A stretch of 64,000 nucleotides of DNA from Chamaesiphon sp. 341R_metabat_111 (GTDB lineage: Bacteria > Cyanobacteriota > Cyanobacteriia > Cyanobacteriales > Chamaesiphonaceae), in assembly GCA_025351825.1 (NCBI GenBank), contig JANXVE010000121.1, positions 38,453 to 102,452 of the forward strand. Direction: 5' to 3'. Positions 18,556-26,951 of this stretch are shown here, in pieces. The position numbers and the translations under genes were made by a program. The notes under the pieces were generated by a model, which was not told the origin of the DNA, ran no database searches, and was given only the letters and a program-made list of their open reading frames with translations. The stretch's first letter is position 1; each line of letters begins with the position of its first letter.

Positions 18556-19041
18556 GTGGCCAAAACAAAAGTAGAATCTGCACCTAAAGGCAGCAAAAAA
18601 TCAGAAACTGAGACTGCAAAGGCTGTCACCAAAGTAGCTAAATCAGCAAAAGTAGCTACTAAAGTTGAAGCACCAACTGAAGTTGCAGTAACTGACGCAC
18701 CCCTGACTGGCAAGGCTTTGCTTCAAAAAGTCAAAGAATTTTCCCATCTTGCCAAGCGGGAAACTGCCAAGCAATGTGGCTACATTAAAACTTCGGCATC
18801 AGGTGGAGTCCGTACCGATCTATCTGGCTTTTATGATGCTGTCCTTTCGGCTAAGGGCGTTAAGTTAGATGAAACTAGTAGAGACACTCGCGGTAAAGTT
18901 GCTACCTATAAAGCTACCGTTCACAAGAATGGTCAGCTATTAATCGGCTCTGCTTATACTAAGGGCATGGGTCTCAAGGAAGGTGATGTCTTTACAATTA
19001 AGCTCGGATACAAGCATATCCACTTGATTCAAGAAGATTAA
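18556..19041 (+). CDS. cyAbrB-type transcriptional regulator
   Basis: Cyanobacterial AbrB-like DNA-binding protein; the family regulates carbon and nitrogen responsive genes. A 50-residue lysine/alanine-rich N-terminal region precedes the conserved part: LTGKALLQKVKEFSHLAKRE, DLSGFYDAVLSAKGVKLD and the C-terminal swapped-hairpin region HKNGQLLIGSAYTKGMGLK with KLGYKHIHLIQED. The start is GTG. The 161 residues are slightly long for the family because of the N-terminal tail. Which of the two cyAbrB paralogues it represents cannot be decided here. Confidence 0.88.
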   Translation: MAKTKVESAPKGSKKSETETAKAVTKVAKSAKVATKVEAPTEVAVTDAPLTGKALLQKVKEFSHLAKRETAKQCGYIKTSASGGVRTDLSGFYDAVLSAKGVKLDETSRDTRGKVATYKATVHKNGQLLIGSAYTKGMGLKEGDVFTIKLGYKHIHLIQED

Positions 19042-19075
19042 TCGACGCTGGTGAAGATCGCTAAATAGATCGAAA

Positions 19076-19106
19076 ATGGGTCGATCCTGCTTGAGGATCG
19101 ACCCAT
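19076..19106 (-). terminator. strong terminator between cyAbrB and ycf35
   Basis: A perfect 13-bp stem (ATGGGTCGATCCT with AGGATCGACCCAT) and a 5-base loop. On the minus strand it is followed by TTTTCG and lies 29 bases beyond the ycf35 stop. It may also stop cyAbrB transcripts from the other side. Confidence 0.85.
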
Positions 19107-19134
19107 AAACTTGGGAACGCGTTTTAGACAATGA

Positions 19135-19488
19135 CTATTGAAGTACCAGAGTAACATTGGCGTTTTGTAAACCGCCACGTTGTTGAACTTCAGATAGGGT
19201 CTTGTTAACTGCGTACTTTTGGTTAATCGAGTTGATTAACTCAGTTTGGTTGTGCTTTTTGGCAACGCCCCAGAGATCGGCGATGAGGTCAAAAGAACCG
19301 TCGCTGTTGCGGGACCAACCTAGATCGTATTCACCTTCAAGGGTTGCGACGATATCAGCGCGAACACGCTGACCTTGATAGCCACGCATGTCTGCTTCAG
19401 TTTTGACATTGATACCGAGATCGCGTAAAGAATTTTGCAAGACTACCGCGTCGGTGATTTTGGTACGGAGAGTGCTAAAGTGGGACAT
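19135..19488 (-). CDS. ycf35: DUF1257 protein, Ycf35-like
   Basis: Small conserved protein of cyanobacteria and algal plastids with unknown function. It starts MSHFSTLRTKITDAVVLQNS and contains GYQGQRVRADIVATL and YDLGWSRNSDGSFDLIADLW, which are family signatures. The 117 residues are complete. It is downstream of the Ycf46-like ATPase on the same strand with a 172-base gap, so the two may share a function or only neighbourhood. Confidence 0.85.
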   Translation of the reverse strand: MSHFSTLRTKITDAVVLQNSLRDLGINVKTEADMRGYQGQRVRADIVATLEGEYDLGWSRNSDGSFDLIADLWGVAKKHNQTELINSINQKYAVNKTLSEVQQRGGLQNANVTLVLQ

Positions 19489-19660
19489 ATCGATTTCCTC
19501 TAATTAAGATTGAGTTAATAGAAACGACAACTTGAACTGTAGGGCAAGCGATCGAGTCGATGATTCGATCGTGTTTGGTCTCCTTGCTAGTGTCGATAGG
19601 TTTATTATTCCCCAATCGAGACGACTAGCACCTTAACTCCAAATAGTTGGAGCAAGCTTG

Positions 19661-21172
19661 TTAAAACTCCAGTCGGTGGTATTCAGCGACTGAGGCAGCG
19701 GCGGGACGCGCACGCTGTCTTGCCCAATCTCGCAAAGCAGTTACCTGCTCGCTCATTGTCCGCGAAAGGGGCAGAGTTGCTTTGATAGCGGCGATGATGT
19801 CCAGTTGGGTAAACTCTCGGTTCTGAGCAAAGGCATCATACATCGCGGCGATCAAAGCTTGTTCTATTTCAGCACCCGAGAATCCATCGGCAACTTTAGA
19901 TAGTTGCAGTAGATCGAAACGTTCGAGGTCTCGGTTGCGCTTACTCAAGTGAATTTTAAATACATCTTCTCGCTCGGACTGGGTAGGCAAGTCTACAAAG
20001 AAGATTTCATCAAATCGTCCTTTGCGTAAGAACTCGCTGGGCAGTCGTTCGACGCGGTTGGCTGTTGCCATTACGAAGATGGGGGAGGTTTTTTCCTGCA
20101 TCCATGTCAGGAATGAACCAAAGATCCGGCTGGAGGTACCACCATCGGAGTCGGCTGAACCCGAAGATCCACCAAACGCTTTATCGAGTTCGTCGATAAA
20201 TAGGATTGCTGGCGAAATCGATTCGGCTGTCTTGAGAGCACCCCGCAGGTTCGCTTCAGAGCGTCCTACTGTAGAGCCATCATAGACTCGACCCATATCT
20301 AGTCTGAGGAGTGGTAAGCCCCACAGTCTGGCGGTAGTTTTGGCGATTAGGGATTTACCACAGCCTGGAACTCCGAGAATCAGCATCCCTTTAGGTTGAG
20401 GTAGTCCATAGGTGCGCGCTCGTTCGGTAAAAGCGTCAGAACGTTGCACTAGCCAGCTTTTGAGTTCGCCCAGTCCACCTACAGCATCGATGGTTTGGTC
20501 TTCTTCGATAAATTCGAGAATCCCATTCCGGCGGATAAGCTGTTTCTTTTCCGACAGCACAATATCAACTTCAGCTTCGGTAATTTTGCCGCGTTTGACA
20601 TAGGCTTTGCGGTAGACTTTCTCGGCTTCGTCTTGAGTTAAACCAAGGGAAGCTTTGAGCAGCTTTTCGCGGGCTTCGCTAGATAGGCGATTTTGGCGAG
20701 TTGCGTCTAGTTGCTTGGTCAGAACTCGATCGAGCGAACTAAGATCGGGCAGTGCGAAATCTAGCACTACGACTTCTTTTTCGAGTTCGATCGGGATTTC
20801 CTGGACTGGCGACATCAAAATAATCGCTTTTTGGGTGCCTTGGAAACTAGCAATCGCATCTCGTAACCAGCGAGTCACCCCTGGCGCATCTTTGAATGGG
20901 TGCAAGTCCTTGAACACAAAGATGGCTGGCTCGCTGTGCCTGGTTGCCCAAGCAATAGCAGCTTCTGGTGCTAAAGTAGTGTTGCTTTCGTTAGTTCGAT
21001 CGCGTCCATACTCGATCATGCCGCTATTTTGCGTCCAGATGTATAGCTTGCGCGGCTGCTGCTTGTTTTGGGCGATCTTGGCGATTTCTTTACCAGCGCG
21101 ATCTTCCTCAGCCGTAACCAGATAGATTAGGGGGTATTGAGCTTGGATGAGAATATTTAGCTCTTCTTGCAT
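19661..21172 (-). CDS. ycf46: AAA+ ATPase, Ycf46-like
   Basis: Single-AAA-domain ATPase of cyanobacteria and plastids. Residues 1-240 form a divergent N-terminal region. The AAA module follows with Walker A GVPGCGKSLIAK, Walker B AILFIDELDKAF and sensor/arginine-finger region MATANRVERLPSEFLRKGRF. The 503 residues are typical. The known homologue in Synechocystis (slr0374) belongs to a stress-responsive operon, so a stress role is likely but not shown here. It lies 50 bases after the RHH gene. Confidence 0.88.
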   Translation of the reverse strand: MQEELNILIQAQYPLIYLVTAEEDRAGKEIAKIAQNKQQPRKLYIWTQNSGMIEYGRDRTNESNTTLAPEAAIAWATRHSEPAIFVFKDLHPFKDAPGVTRWLRDAIASFQGTQKAIILMSPVQEIPIELEKEVVVLDFALPDLSSLDRVLTKQLDATRQNRLSSEAREKLLKASLGLTQDEAEKVYRKAYVKRGKITEAEVDIVLSEKKQLIRRNGILEFIEEDQTIDAVGGLGELKSWLVQRSDAFTERARTYGLPQPKGMLILGVPGCGKSLIAKTTARLWGLPLLRLDMGRVYDGSTVGRSEANLRGALKTAESISPAILFIDELDKAFGGSSGSADSDGGTSSRIFGSFLTWMQEKTSPIFVMATANRVERLPSEFLRKGRFDEIFFVDLPTQSEREDVFKIHLSKRNRDLERFDLLQLSKVADGFSGAEIEQALIAAMYDAFAQNREFTQLDIIAAIKATLPLSRTMSEQVTALRDWARQRARPAAASVAEYHRLEF

Positions 21173-21222
21173 GACTACCTATCCTGCTAAATTACTAAGA
21201 TGATGGCGACAGGGGCTGGTAA

Positions 21223-21594
21223 TTACCCAGCCGCTACCGCTAAATCTGGCTGAGTCTGAGTAGAAGTAGGTACTTCTAATGACGCTGCTCTGCTGGTGGA
21301 AAGAGCTTCTTCGCTGGAGAATAAATCTTCGGCAATCACCCCTAATTGTTGCCCGAGGGCAACCATTGCACCATCTCTGATTACGACCGGATGTTCGCAT
21401 TCAGGACAGTTATAAACTTGATGCGTCGAGCCATGTGACTCAACCCCGTCAACCACATCGGAATGATTGAGATAAAATTCCACAGCTCTTTCTACGATGT
21501 TAGACATCGAATCAGCATCAACTGCCGATCGAATTTTCAACTGACGATGTAGTTGTGGCGGCAGGTACAAAGTGACCTTTTGCTTGTCTTCCAT
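21223..21594 (-). CDS. ribbon-helix-helix protein upstream of ycf46
   Basis: The N terminus (KQKVTLYLPPQLHRQLKIRS followed by SNIVERAVEFYL) fits a ribbon-helix-helix DNA-binding fold. A CPEC pair near residue 60 could bind metal with another ligand. The C-terminal 50 residues look disordered. I use the second in-frame ATG (21594, MEDKQK); the upstream ATG at 21606 adds four residues. The gene is 50 bases from ycf46 and probably co-transcribed, so it may be the operon's own regulator. It could instead be an antitoxin-like protein, but no toxin is adjacent. Confidence 0.75.
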   Translation of the reverse strand: MEDKQKVTLYLPPQLHRQLKIRSAVDADSMSNIVERAVEFYLNHSDVVDGVESHGSTHQVYNCPECEHPVVIRDGAMVALGQQLGVIAEDLFSSEEALSTSRAASLEVPTSTQTQPDLAVAAG

Positions 21595-21759
21595 TACGAT
21601 TTTCAACTGCTTTACCCGGGTATACGACTACTTTAATCGCTTAACTTTCGACTGTCAAGCTGGTAAAGAGTTTTAGCGTCATAACTTAACATTTGTTTAC
21701 AAAATAGACTAAAAATTACCGAATAGCGAGGGTTTAAAGCCCCTGCCTTTAGGCAGATT

Positions 21760-21796
21760 GTTTGTAGGACGGAGATTTAAACTCCGTCCTACAAAC
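21760..21796. repeat. 15-bp perfect inverted repeat
   Basis: GTTTGTAGGACGGAG and its complement flank a 7-base AT loop (ATTTAAA). It sits 150 bases upstream of the RHH-ycf46 genes, next to a second, longer palindrome. It looks like a small mobile palindrome rather than a terminator. Confidence 0.8.
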
Positions 21797-21832
21797 GTCG
21801 CTTTCAACTTTTACTATTACAGCAACAATCTC

Positions 21833-21897
21833 AGGGCGGGCACGAGGCCACGCCCCTACAGGTTAATTGTGTAGGGGCGTGGCCTTGTGCCCGCCCT
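21833..21897. repeat. palindromic element, family A (divergent copy)
   Basis: Two 28-base arms (agggcgggcac...cccctaca) pair with one mismatch around a 9-base loop. The loop-proximal CCCCTACAGGT...TGTAGGGG core matches the elements at 35252, 42520 and 51850. The right flank, ...CCAATATTTTTAGACTGGG, resembles the right flank of the 35252 copy. Probable MITE-like or REP-like repeat. Confidence 0.8.
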
Positions 21898-21948
21898 GGA
21901 TCTATACCAACTACCAATATTTTTAGACTGGGACAGATGCGAATCTAA

Positions 21949-22374
21949 TCAAACAGGTTTGCCACTGTGGATAAATTCTAGTGGTAAACCGTCAGGATCG
22001 GCGATGAACGTGACTTCATAGACAGTTGCACCGATTGTCTGTTGATTGGGTGCGAGTAATATTGTCGGTGCCGATTGTCCTGCTGTTTCTAACGTTGTGG
22101 TGAAATCCTTCAGCCAGGTAGTTAGATTGGGGGTTCGATCGGTCAGATCGAACGAGATATGATAGTAACCAACATAATGTTCATCCCCAAAAGCATCTGG
22201 AGCAGGCTGCGGTTCGGGAATCTGGATCGACTCAAGTCTACAGCCCAAACCTTCCAGCCAGCAAGCCAGTGTATACCCAGTCGTAAATCGCTCACTCACG
22301 CTAAATCCCAAACACTCGTAAAATGCGATCGATCTATGAATGTCAGCAGTGCGGATAGAAATATGGTGAAACAT
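21949..22374 (-). CDS. VOC superfamily (glyoxalase-like) protein
   Basis: A 141-residue protein with the vicinal-oxygen-chelate pattern: MFHHISIRTADIHRSIAFYE at the start, with a metal-ligand histidine, and FIADPDGLPLEFIHSG at the end, with a ligand glutamate. This could be a lactoylglutathione lyase, a dioxygenase or a resistance protein; residues alone do not decide. It stands alone, with repeats on both sides. Confidence 0.8.
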   Translation of the reverse strand: MFHHISIRTADIHRSIAFYECLGFSVSERFTTGYTLACWLEGLGCRLESIQIPEPQPAPDAFGDEHYVGYYHISFDLTDRTPNLTTWLKDFTTTLETAGQSAPTILLAPNQQTIGATVYEVTFIADPDGLPLEFIHSGKPV

Positions 22375-22378
22375 GATC

Positions 22379-22482
22379 TAGGCTTTAGGAGTTAGGGGTT
22401 AGGGGTTAGGCTTTAGGGAAAAGATACGATCTTGAACTACATTATTTAGAACTAAAGCCCAAAGCCCAAAGCCCAAAGCCTC
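22379..22482. repeat. GGCTTTAGG/AAAGCCC short-period repeats
   Basis: The left part has tandem TTAGGGGTTAGGGG-type units, and the right part has AAAGCCC in a seven-base period (AAAGCCCAAAGCCCAAAGCC). The two halves are partly complementary and could fold on each other. Similar strings occur near 11912-12030 and 49150. Confidence 0.65.
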
Positions 22483-22483
22483 C

Positions 22484-23023
22484 TTACGGTGACATCCGAA
22501 AATAAGGATACTGAATCGGAATCCCTGGTTCCTTTTCGAGATCGAAATTAATTACCTTCCAGCAGGGTGCGGTGATGGCTGCGGGGCTAAACTCGACAGG
22601 CAATCCAAACAGACGCGGTAGACTCGGTAGATTGGGTTGTTCTGTCACTCCCACCCAAGCTTGATGACGATCCCTGAGCGCATCGGTACTGACCAGATAA
22701 CCCCCAATCAAATCACGATAGCGTTCGGCAATGATTATCTTGGTAGCCCGATAACCTTGGGTGTAGAGTTTGTCTAGCGCATCGTGAATCTCAAACCTAA
22801 TTCCATCGGGATGAGTATGCTGACGATACCATTCGTCTTCCCATAGACACCAATGGCGGTTTGATTGGAGATGTACTAGCTCGCCAGTGCTTGGATCTGC
22901 TTCAAAAGCACCATGTCGATTACAGAGATAAGTATCTGTCAGGGTGAGTGCAGGAATTGGTTGCCGACAATGAGGGCACTGAATTTCTGAGCCAAAGATA
23001 GGATACTGGATGTCGAAATTCAT
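22484..23023 (-). CDS. TIGR02652-like conserved cyanobacterial protein
   Basis: Function unknown. The 179 residues begin with a treble-clef-like zinc site (IQCPHCRQPIPAL then YLCNRHGAFEAD), followed by a WCLWEDEWYRQHTHPDG segment rich in aromatics and histidine and the motif ATKIIIAERYRDLIGGYL. The pattern resembles proteins I recall as TIGR02652 family, restricted to cyanobacteria. It is a single gene between repeat-rich gaps. Confidence 0.65.
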   Translation of the reverse strand: MNFDIQYPIFGSEIQCPHCRQPIPALTLTDTYLCNRHGAFEADPSTGELVHLQSNRHWCLWEDEWYRQHTHPDGIRFEIHDALDKLYTQGYRATKIIIAERYRDLIGGYLVSTDALRDRHQAWVGVTEQPNLPSLPRLFGLPVEFSPAAITAPCWKVINFDLEKEPGIPIQYPYFRMSP

Positions 23024-23406
23024 GTCATGGTTGGGGGTTTGGGAGTGTTGGGGATGGGGAGTGGAGGTGTGGGGAATGGGGAGGTCGTTTGTTTGTTCAA
23101 TTATACTTGATGGCTTGGGACTGCGATCTGCTGTGATGTGTTTTGTGGGGTCATTTTCGGGGTGTTGACTTGGCTAAATCGATCGGTTTAGATGTGGTCA
23201 AAGCGTGAAGATAGATCGTTTTTGAGTATTTGTGGGAATAATGATTTTATAGTCATTGCGATCGAGGTCGAACAGGTGGCTATCCCCAAGATAGAGATCT
23301 AAATTTAACCAACTCAAGTTGGGTGATTATTTAACTAATAATTACAAAGTTAATTTTAACTTTTGCCCAGATCGAGATATAAAAATATCTGTTTAGGAAC
23401 AGGAAA
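23024..23406. other. 383-base gap upstream of the Hpt gene
   Basis: The left 60 bases are a G-rich degenerate repeat (TTGGGGATGGGGAGTGGAGG and similar, 23031-23090), like tracts at 45240 and 50585. The rest should contain the promoters for both divergent genes. No ORF or clear hairpin is seen. Confidence 0.55.
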
Positions 23407-24402
23407 ATGGACGATAACAAGCAGCAGATCATTCACTACTTCATCGAAGAAGCACAGGAACATCTAGAAACAGTAGAACAAGGCTTATTAGACTTAGCAG
23501 AAGTTATCGCTGACGCAGAACGTGTCAATGAAATGTTTCGAGCAGCACACTCAATCAAGGGTGGTGCGGCGATGTTGGGCTTTGAAGGCATTCAGTCGAT
23601 CGCTCATCATTTAGAAGATTGTTTCAAGATTCTACGCGATCAGCCTGTCCCTGTAGACCAGAAATTAGAAACGTTATTTCTTCAGGGCTATGATGCACTC
23701 AAGGCTCTAGTCGAAGAACTCGCGAATTCACCAACATTGAGTTTGCGTCCAGAAATCGTTGAAAGTGTCTTAACTGGATCTGCTGCAAACTTTGTAGCAT
23801 TGAAAGAATATCTCGAAGAGATGCTCAATACTAATACTCATGACACTCTCAATAAAGAAGCTCCACTTGTGGAAGCAACTGTTGGTGGTGGTACTGCTGT
23901 GATGGCTCCACCAGTTGTAGCTCCGCCAGTCAATGTGATAGCAATAGTTACCGCAGCACTGCAAAAAATGTTGGTGCTATTTAAGCAAGGTGACAGTCCA
24001 GCTAATCGCCAACAATTGGTAGGTATTGCTGGATCTTTAGCTACGCTCAGAGCTGATACCGCGAACTGGCAAGCTTTGGTGACTGTAACAGGAGCGGCGA
24101 TCGCCAATCCATACAACACCTATAATGCTGTTGCACCCTTAGTAATCCGCGAGTTGAAACAGGCTGGCGATTTACTAGCCGCAGATCGAGATCGAGATAT
24201 TACGATCTCAACGGCTCTGCAACAAGCAACTACCACTGCTGCACCTGTAGCTCCAGTTGCTCCAGTCGCAGTCACCCAAATTACGATTCCGGTAGATGCG
24301 CGCGGTGCTGCTCAGGCGATCTTGCAGAGCTTCAATCGTCAGCAAGTGAATGACTTGGTAGTATTACTCCACCGAGTTCTCTCCAATTCTAAGCAAAACT
24401 AG
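23407..24402 (+). CDS. histidine phosphotransfer (Hpt) domain protein
   Basis: The N-terminal 100 residues form an Hpt domain with phosphoacceptor H48 in [15 protein letters not shown], as in CheA P1 domains. No kinase, dimerisation or CheW domain follows. A proline/valine linker (about 160-180) leads to a helical region (about 180-275), another alanine/proline linker, and a C-terminal helical segment ([20 protein letters not shown]). The 331 residues therefore look like an orphan phosphorelay protein. No response regulator is adjacent. Its 3' end overlaps hisA by 14 bases, tail to tail. Confidence 0.85.
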   Translation: MDDNKQQIIHYFIEEAQEHLETVEQGLLDLAEVIADAERVNEMFRAAHSIKGGAAMLGFEGIQSIAHHLEDCFKILRDQPVPVDQKLETLFLQGYDALKALVEELANSPTLSLRPEIVESVLTGSAANFVALKEYLEEMLNTNTHDTLNKEAPLVEATVGGGTAVMAPPVVAPPVNVIAIVTAALQKMLVLFKQGDSPANRQQLVGIAGSLATLRADTANWQALVTVTGAAIANPYNTYNAVAPLVIRELKQAGDLLAADRDRDITISTALQQATTTAAPVAPVAPVAVTQITIPVDARGAAQAILQSFNRQQVNDLVVLLHRVLSNSKQN

Positions 24403-25180
24403 TTGCACCTAGATCTGGAGGAATATCCTGCCATCTGCCCTCACCGACTGCTCGAATTGCTTCGGTGAGATTGACTTCACCAGTATAGATTGCCCGACCG
24501 ACGATCGCGCCAGTTACGCCGAGCGAAGCCAGTGATAGTAGACTGAGTAAATCTCGGAGTGAACTCACACCTCCAGAGGCGATCACGGGGATATCGATCG
24601 AATTTGCCATCTCCCGCAGGGCTTCGATGTTTGGCCCTGTCATGGTGCCATCACGGTGGATATCCGTGTAGATAATCGCGGCTACACCCATTGTCGCCAT
24701 CCGTTTGGCTAGCTCTGTGGCGAGGACTTCAGAAGTCTCAATCCAGCCTTTAGTGGCGACTTTGCCAGCACGAGCATCAATACCGACAACAATCTGTTGT
24801 GGGTATTTTTGGCATAAAATTTGAACCAATTCTGGCTGTTCGACAGCGACTGTCCCTAAGATTACTCGATCGACTCCCAAAGTCAATAGCTGCTGGACAC
24901 TCGTTTCAGTCCGCAGCCCACCCCCAACCTGGATTTGGACTGGTTGAGTCGCCGTCTTCTTGACCATCTCAATAATACTTGAGATCGCAGCCAAATTCAC
25001 TGGCTGCCCAGCTTTTGCACCATCTAAATCGACTAAATGCAACTTTGTCGCGCCCTGTTCCAGCCAAGATTGCGCCATCGCGGCAGGGTTGTCATGGAAT
25101 ACTTCTGATTTGGCATAGTCGCCCTGATATAGCCTGACACACTTGCCATCGAGCAGATCGATCGCTGGAAAAATATCCAT
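24389..25180 (-). CDS. hisA: ProFAR isomerase HisA
   Basis: Histidine biosynthesis: converts ProFAR to PRFAR by an Amadori rearrangement. It is a TIM barrel with catalytic D8 in [14 protein letters not shown] and a second aspartate in [23 protein letters not shown] and IASGGVSSL provide the two phosphate sites. The 263 residues are complete. It is a stand-alone gene, as is usual for cyanobacterial his genes, and overlaps the 3' end of the Hpt gene by 14 bases. Confidence 0.96.
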   Translation of the reverse strand: MDIFPAIDLLDGKCVRLYQGDYAKSEVFHDNPAAMAQSWLEQGATKLHLVDLDGAKAGQPVNLAAISSIIEMVKKTATQPVQIQVGGGLRTETSVQQLLTLGVDRVILGTVAVEQPELVQILCQKYPQQIVVGIDARAGKVATKGWIETSEVLATELAKRMATMGVAAIIYTDIHRDGTMTGPNIEALREMANSIDIPVIASGGVSSLRDLLSLLSLASLGVTGAIVGRAIYTGEVNLTEAIRAVGEGRWQDIPPDLGATSFA

Positions 25181-25318
25181 AGTATTTACAAATAGATAGA
25201 GAGTGGATAGATCGGATTATGCCACATTAATTTAGGTATTTAAGATCGGTTTTCCTACCACAATTGTGACAGCCATAGGCGAAAATAAGAATGTTCAACT
25301 CTATAGATTGGGGCAAGT

Positions 25319-25834
25319 ATGATCGTTTCTAATTGGCGTAAGGCAATGATGCCGATCGTTTTATCGGTAGCTTTACTATTCTCAGCTTGTTCTAGTAAAG
25401 AGCCATCCAAATACGCTACAACTCAAAAAGAGACCACAGGTAGAAACGCACCCGCAGCAGTCGCTAAGAATGCTGAAGCTGGTGGTGATTTCAATAAATT
25501 CTTCCCTCAAGGCGATGCTGGTTTTGCCCGAGTATTTTCGCAAGAAAAGAAAGGCTTTGCTGAAGCAAAACTTAACAAAGGTGGCAAAAACGTCGCTGTG
25601 ATGTCAATTAGCGACACAATTAGCGTGCCTACTGCTGCCAAAAAGTATGAAAAAAGTACTAGCAAAATTGGTAGCTATCCGCTAATAGAGGAAGCTCCAC
25701 TCAAAAGCACTGGCGTACTCGTTAATAATCGTTACCAAGTTAAAGTAGCATCTCGCGATCCTTCTTTTACTGGAGACGATCGTCAAGCTTGGTTGAAGAA
25801 GTTTAATCTAGACGGATTATCCAAGCTTAAATAA
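25319..25834 (+). CDS. lipoprotein of unknown function
   Basis: A basic N terminus, a hydrophobic stretch (MPIVLSVALLFS) and the lipobox LFSAC at about residues 20-24 predict a signal-peptidase-II lipoprotein. The mature part is charged and repeats lysine-rich helices (SVPTAAKKYEKSTSKIG). It ends DGLSKLK. I recognise no domain. It lies 34 bases upstream of the next gene, so the two are probably an operon. Confidence 0.75.
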   Translation: MIVSNWRKAMMPIVLSVALLFSACSSKEPSKYATTQKETTGRNAPAAVAKNAEAGGDFNKFFPQGDAGFARVFSQEKKGFAEAKLNKGGKNVAVMSISDTISVPTAAKKYEKSTSKIGSYPLIEEAPLKSTGVLVNNRYQVKVASRDPSFTGDDRQAWLKKFNLDGLSKLK

Positions 25835-25868
25835 TTTAGCAATTGTAATCATCTTTTAGGAGTTATCT

Positions 25869-26756
25869 ATGAGCAAATCAATTTTTGAACTGGTAGACGA
25901 TTTACCCACTGGGGGATTGACCGTCATGTCGCTCAACGCTTTGGATTTCGCGATCCCAGGGCAATGGCAAAACACCGTCGGCTTTGACAATACAATCAAA
26001 GTCGTAACTGGCACCGACGATCCCGAATACGTGCAGGCGATCGGCGAACGGGCAGTCGCACTCTACAATGACAAGGGTGAAGGCTATCAAACAGCCATGT
26101 GGCTCTACAACACGGTAGATTCCGGTTCACGCCTGCTCGGTGCCGCCGCGATGGCAAATAAAGTCGGTGAAAAATTTGCCATGCTCGGCTTTTTGGGCAA
26201 CATTACCCCCAAAGCTGAAACCGCTCAAACGATCGATCTCAGCGTCAAACTCGTAGCTGAAATCGTTGCTTACTGTCAAATCAACGGTATTCCTGGGGAT
26301 AGCGTCGGTGATTTCCTCGCTGGCTTGGGCGACTACGGCGGCGAATCCCTAATGCGGATGTGTGCATTGGTTTGTTTCGATGGGTTGATTCCCCTCGGCC
26401 CCGATTTTATCGGTATGGTAATGGATAAAATGGGCGGCATGAGTCCAGGTGAGCTAGAAGGAAATCAAACCTTCAAAGGCATTAAAGACCAAATTCCTGG
26501 TGGTGATACTGGTGGACAATTGGGCTTTATTACTGAGAGCTTTGGCAATGTCAGTGGTTGGATGAGCGATTTTGTCTCTAGCCGTGGATTGTCCCCAGAG
26601 ATGATTGTTGGCAACATGCGCAATTTCGTGGAGATTAGCGACGATAAGCTCGATTATCTCGGTGCATTTCTGGATGTGAGTACCAATTACTATGTTCATA
26701 CAGGAACTCAGACTCTAGCACGACGCTTGATTGAACGTGCTGCTGCGGAAATGTAG
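25869..26756 (+). CDS. conserved cytosolic protein of unknown function
   Basis: A 295-residue protein without signal peptide or clear membrane helix. It has glycine-rich stretches (LAGLGDYGGES, GGDTGGQLGF) and several hydrophobic helices. I do not recognise the family. An AGGAG ribosome-binding site ends 8 bases before the ATG. It follows the lipoprotein gene closely and is followed by a long inverted repeat. Composition looks native to the genome. Confidence 0.75.
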   Translation: MSKSIFELVDDLPTGGLTVMSLNALDFAIPGQWQNTVGFDNTIKVVTGTDDPEYVQAIGERAVALYNDKGEGYQTAMWLYNTVDSGSRLLGAAAMANKVGEKFAMLGFLGNITPKAETAQTIDLSVKLVAEIVAYCQINGIPGDSVGDFLAGLGDYGGESLMRMCALVCFDGLIPLGPDFIGMVMDKMGGMSPGELEGNQTFKGIKDQIPGGDTGGQLGFITESFGNVSGWMSDFVSSRGLSPEMIVGNMRNFVEISDDKLDYLGAFLDVSTNYYVHTGTQTLARRLIERAAAEM

Positions 26757-26768
26757 ATTGGTAGCGGG

Positions 26769-26920
26769 GATCTACCCACCCCGCCTGCGGCACCCCTCCT
26801 TGGAGGGGATTTCGCACTCTAGCTCTTATTGCTGATAATTAGATCAATTTTCATGCAAGAACGTTTCGGCAGCAAATCCCCTCTTGGGAGGGGTGCCCGT
26901 AGGGCGGGGTGGGTAGATCT
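26769..26920. repeat. long inverted repeat (family B)
   Basis: Two arms of about 45 bases (26769-26812 and 26874-26920) carry ATCTACCCACCCCGCC and its complement around about 60 bases of AT-rich sequence. Each arm has its own inner palindrome, CCCCTCC(TT)GGAGGGG or similar. Related sequences are at 4059-4090, 39770-39860 and 53130-53170. The arms are near-identical, so this may be a pair of opposed copies of one small element. Confidence 0.8.
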
Positions 26921-26951
26921 CCGCCACACTCTAACCACCATCCACTATCCA

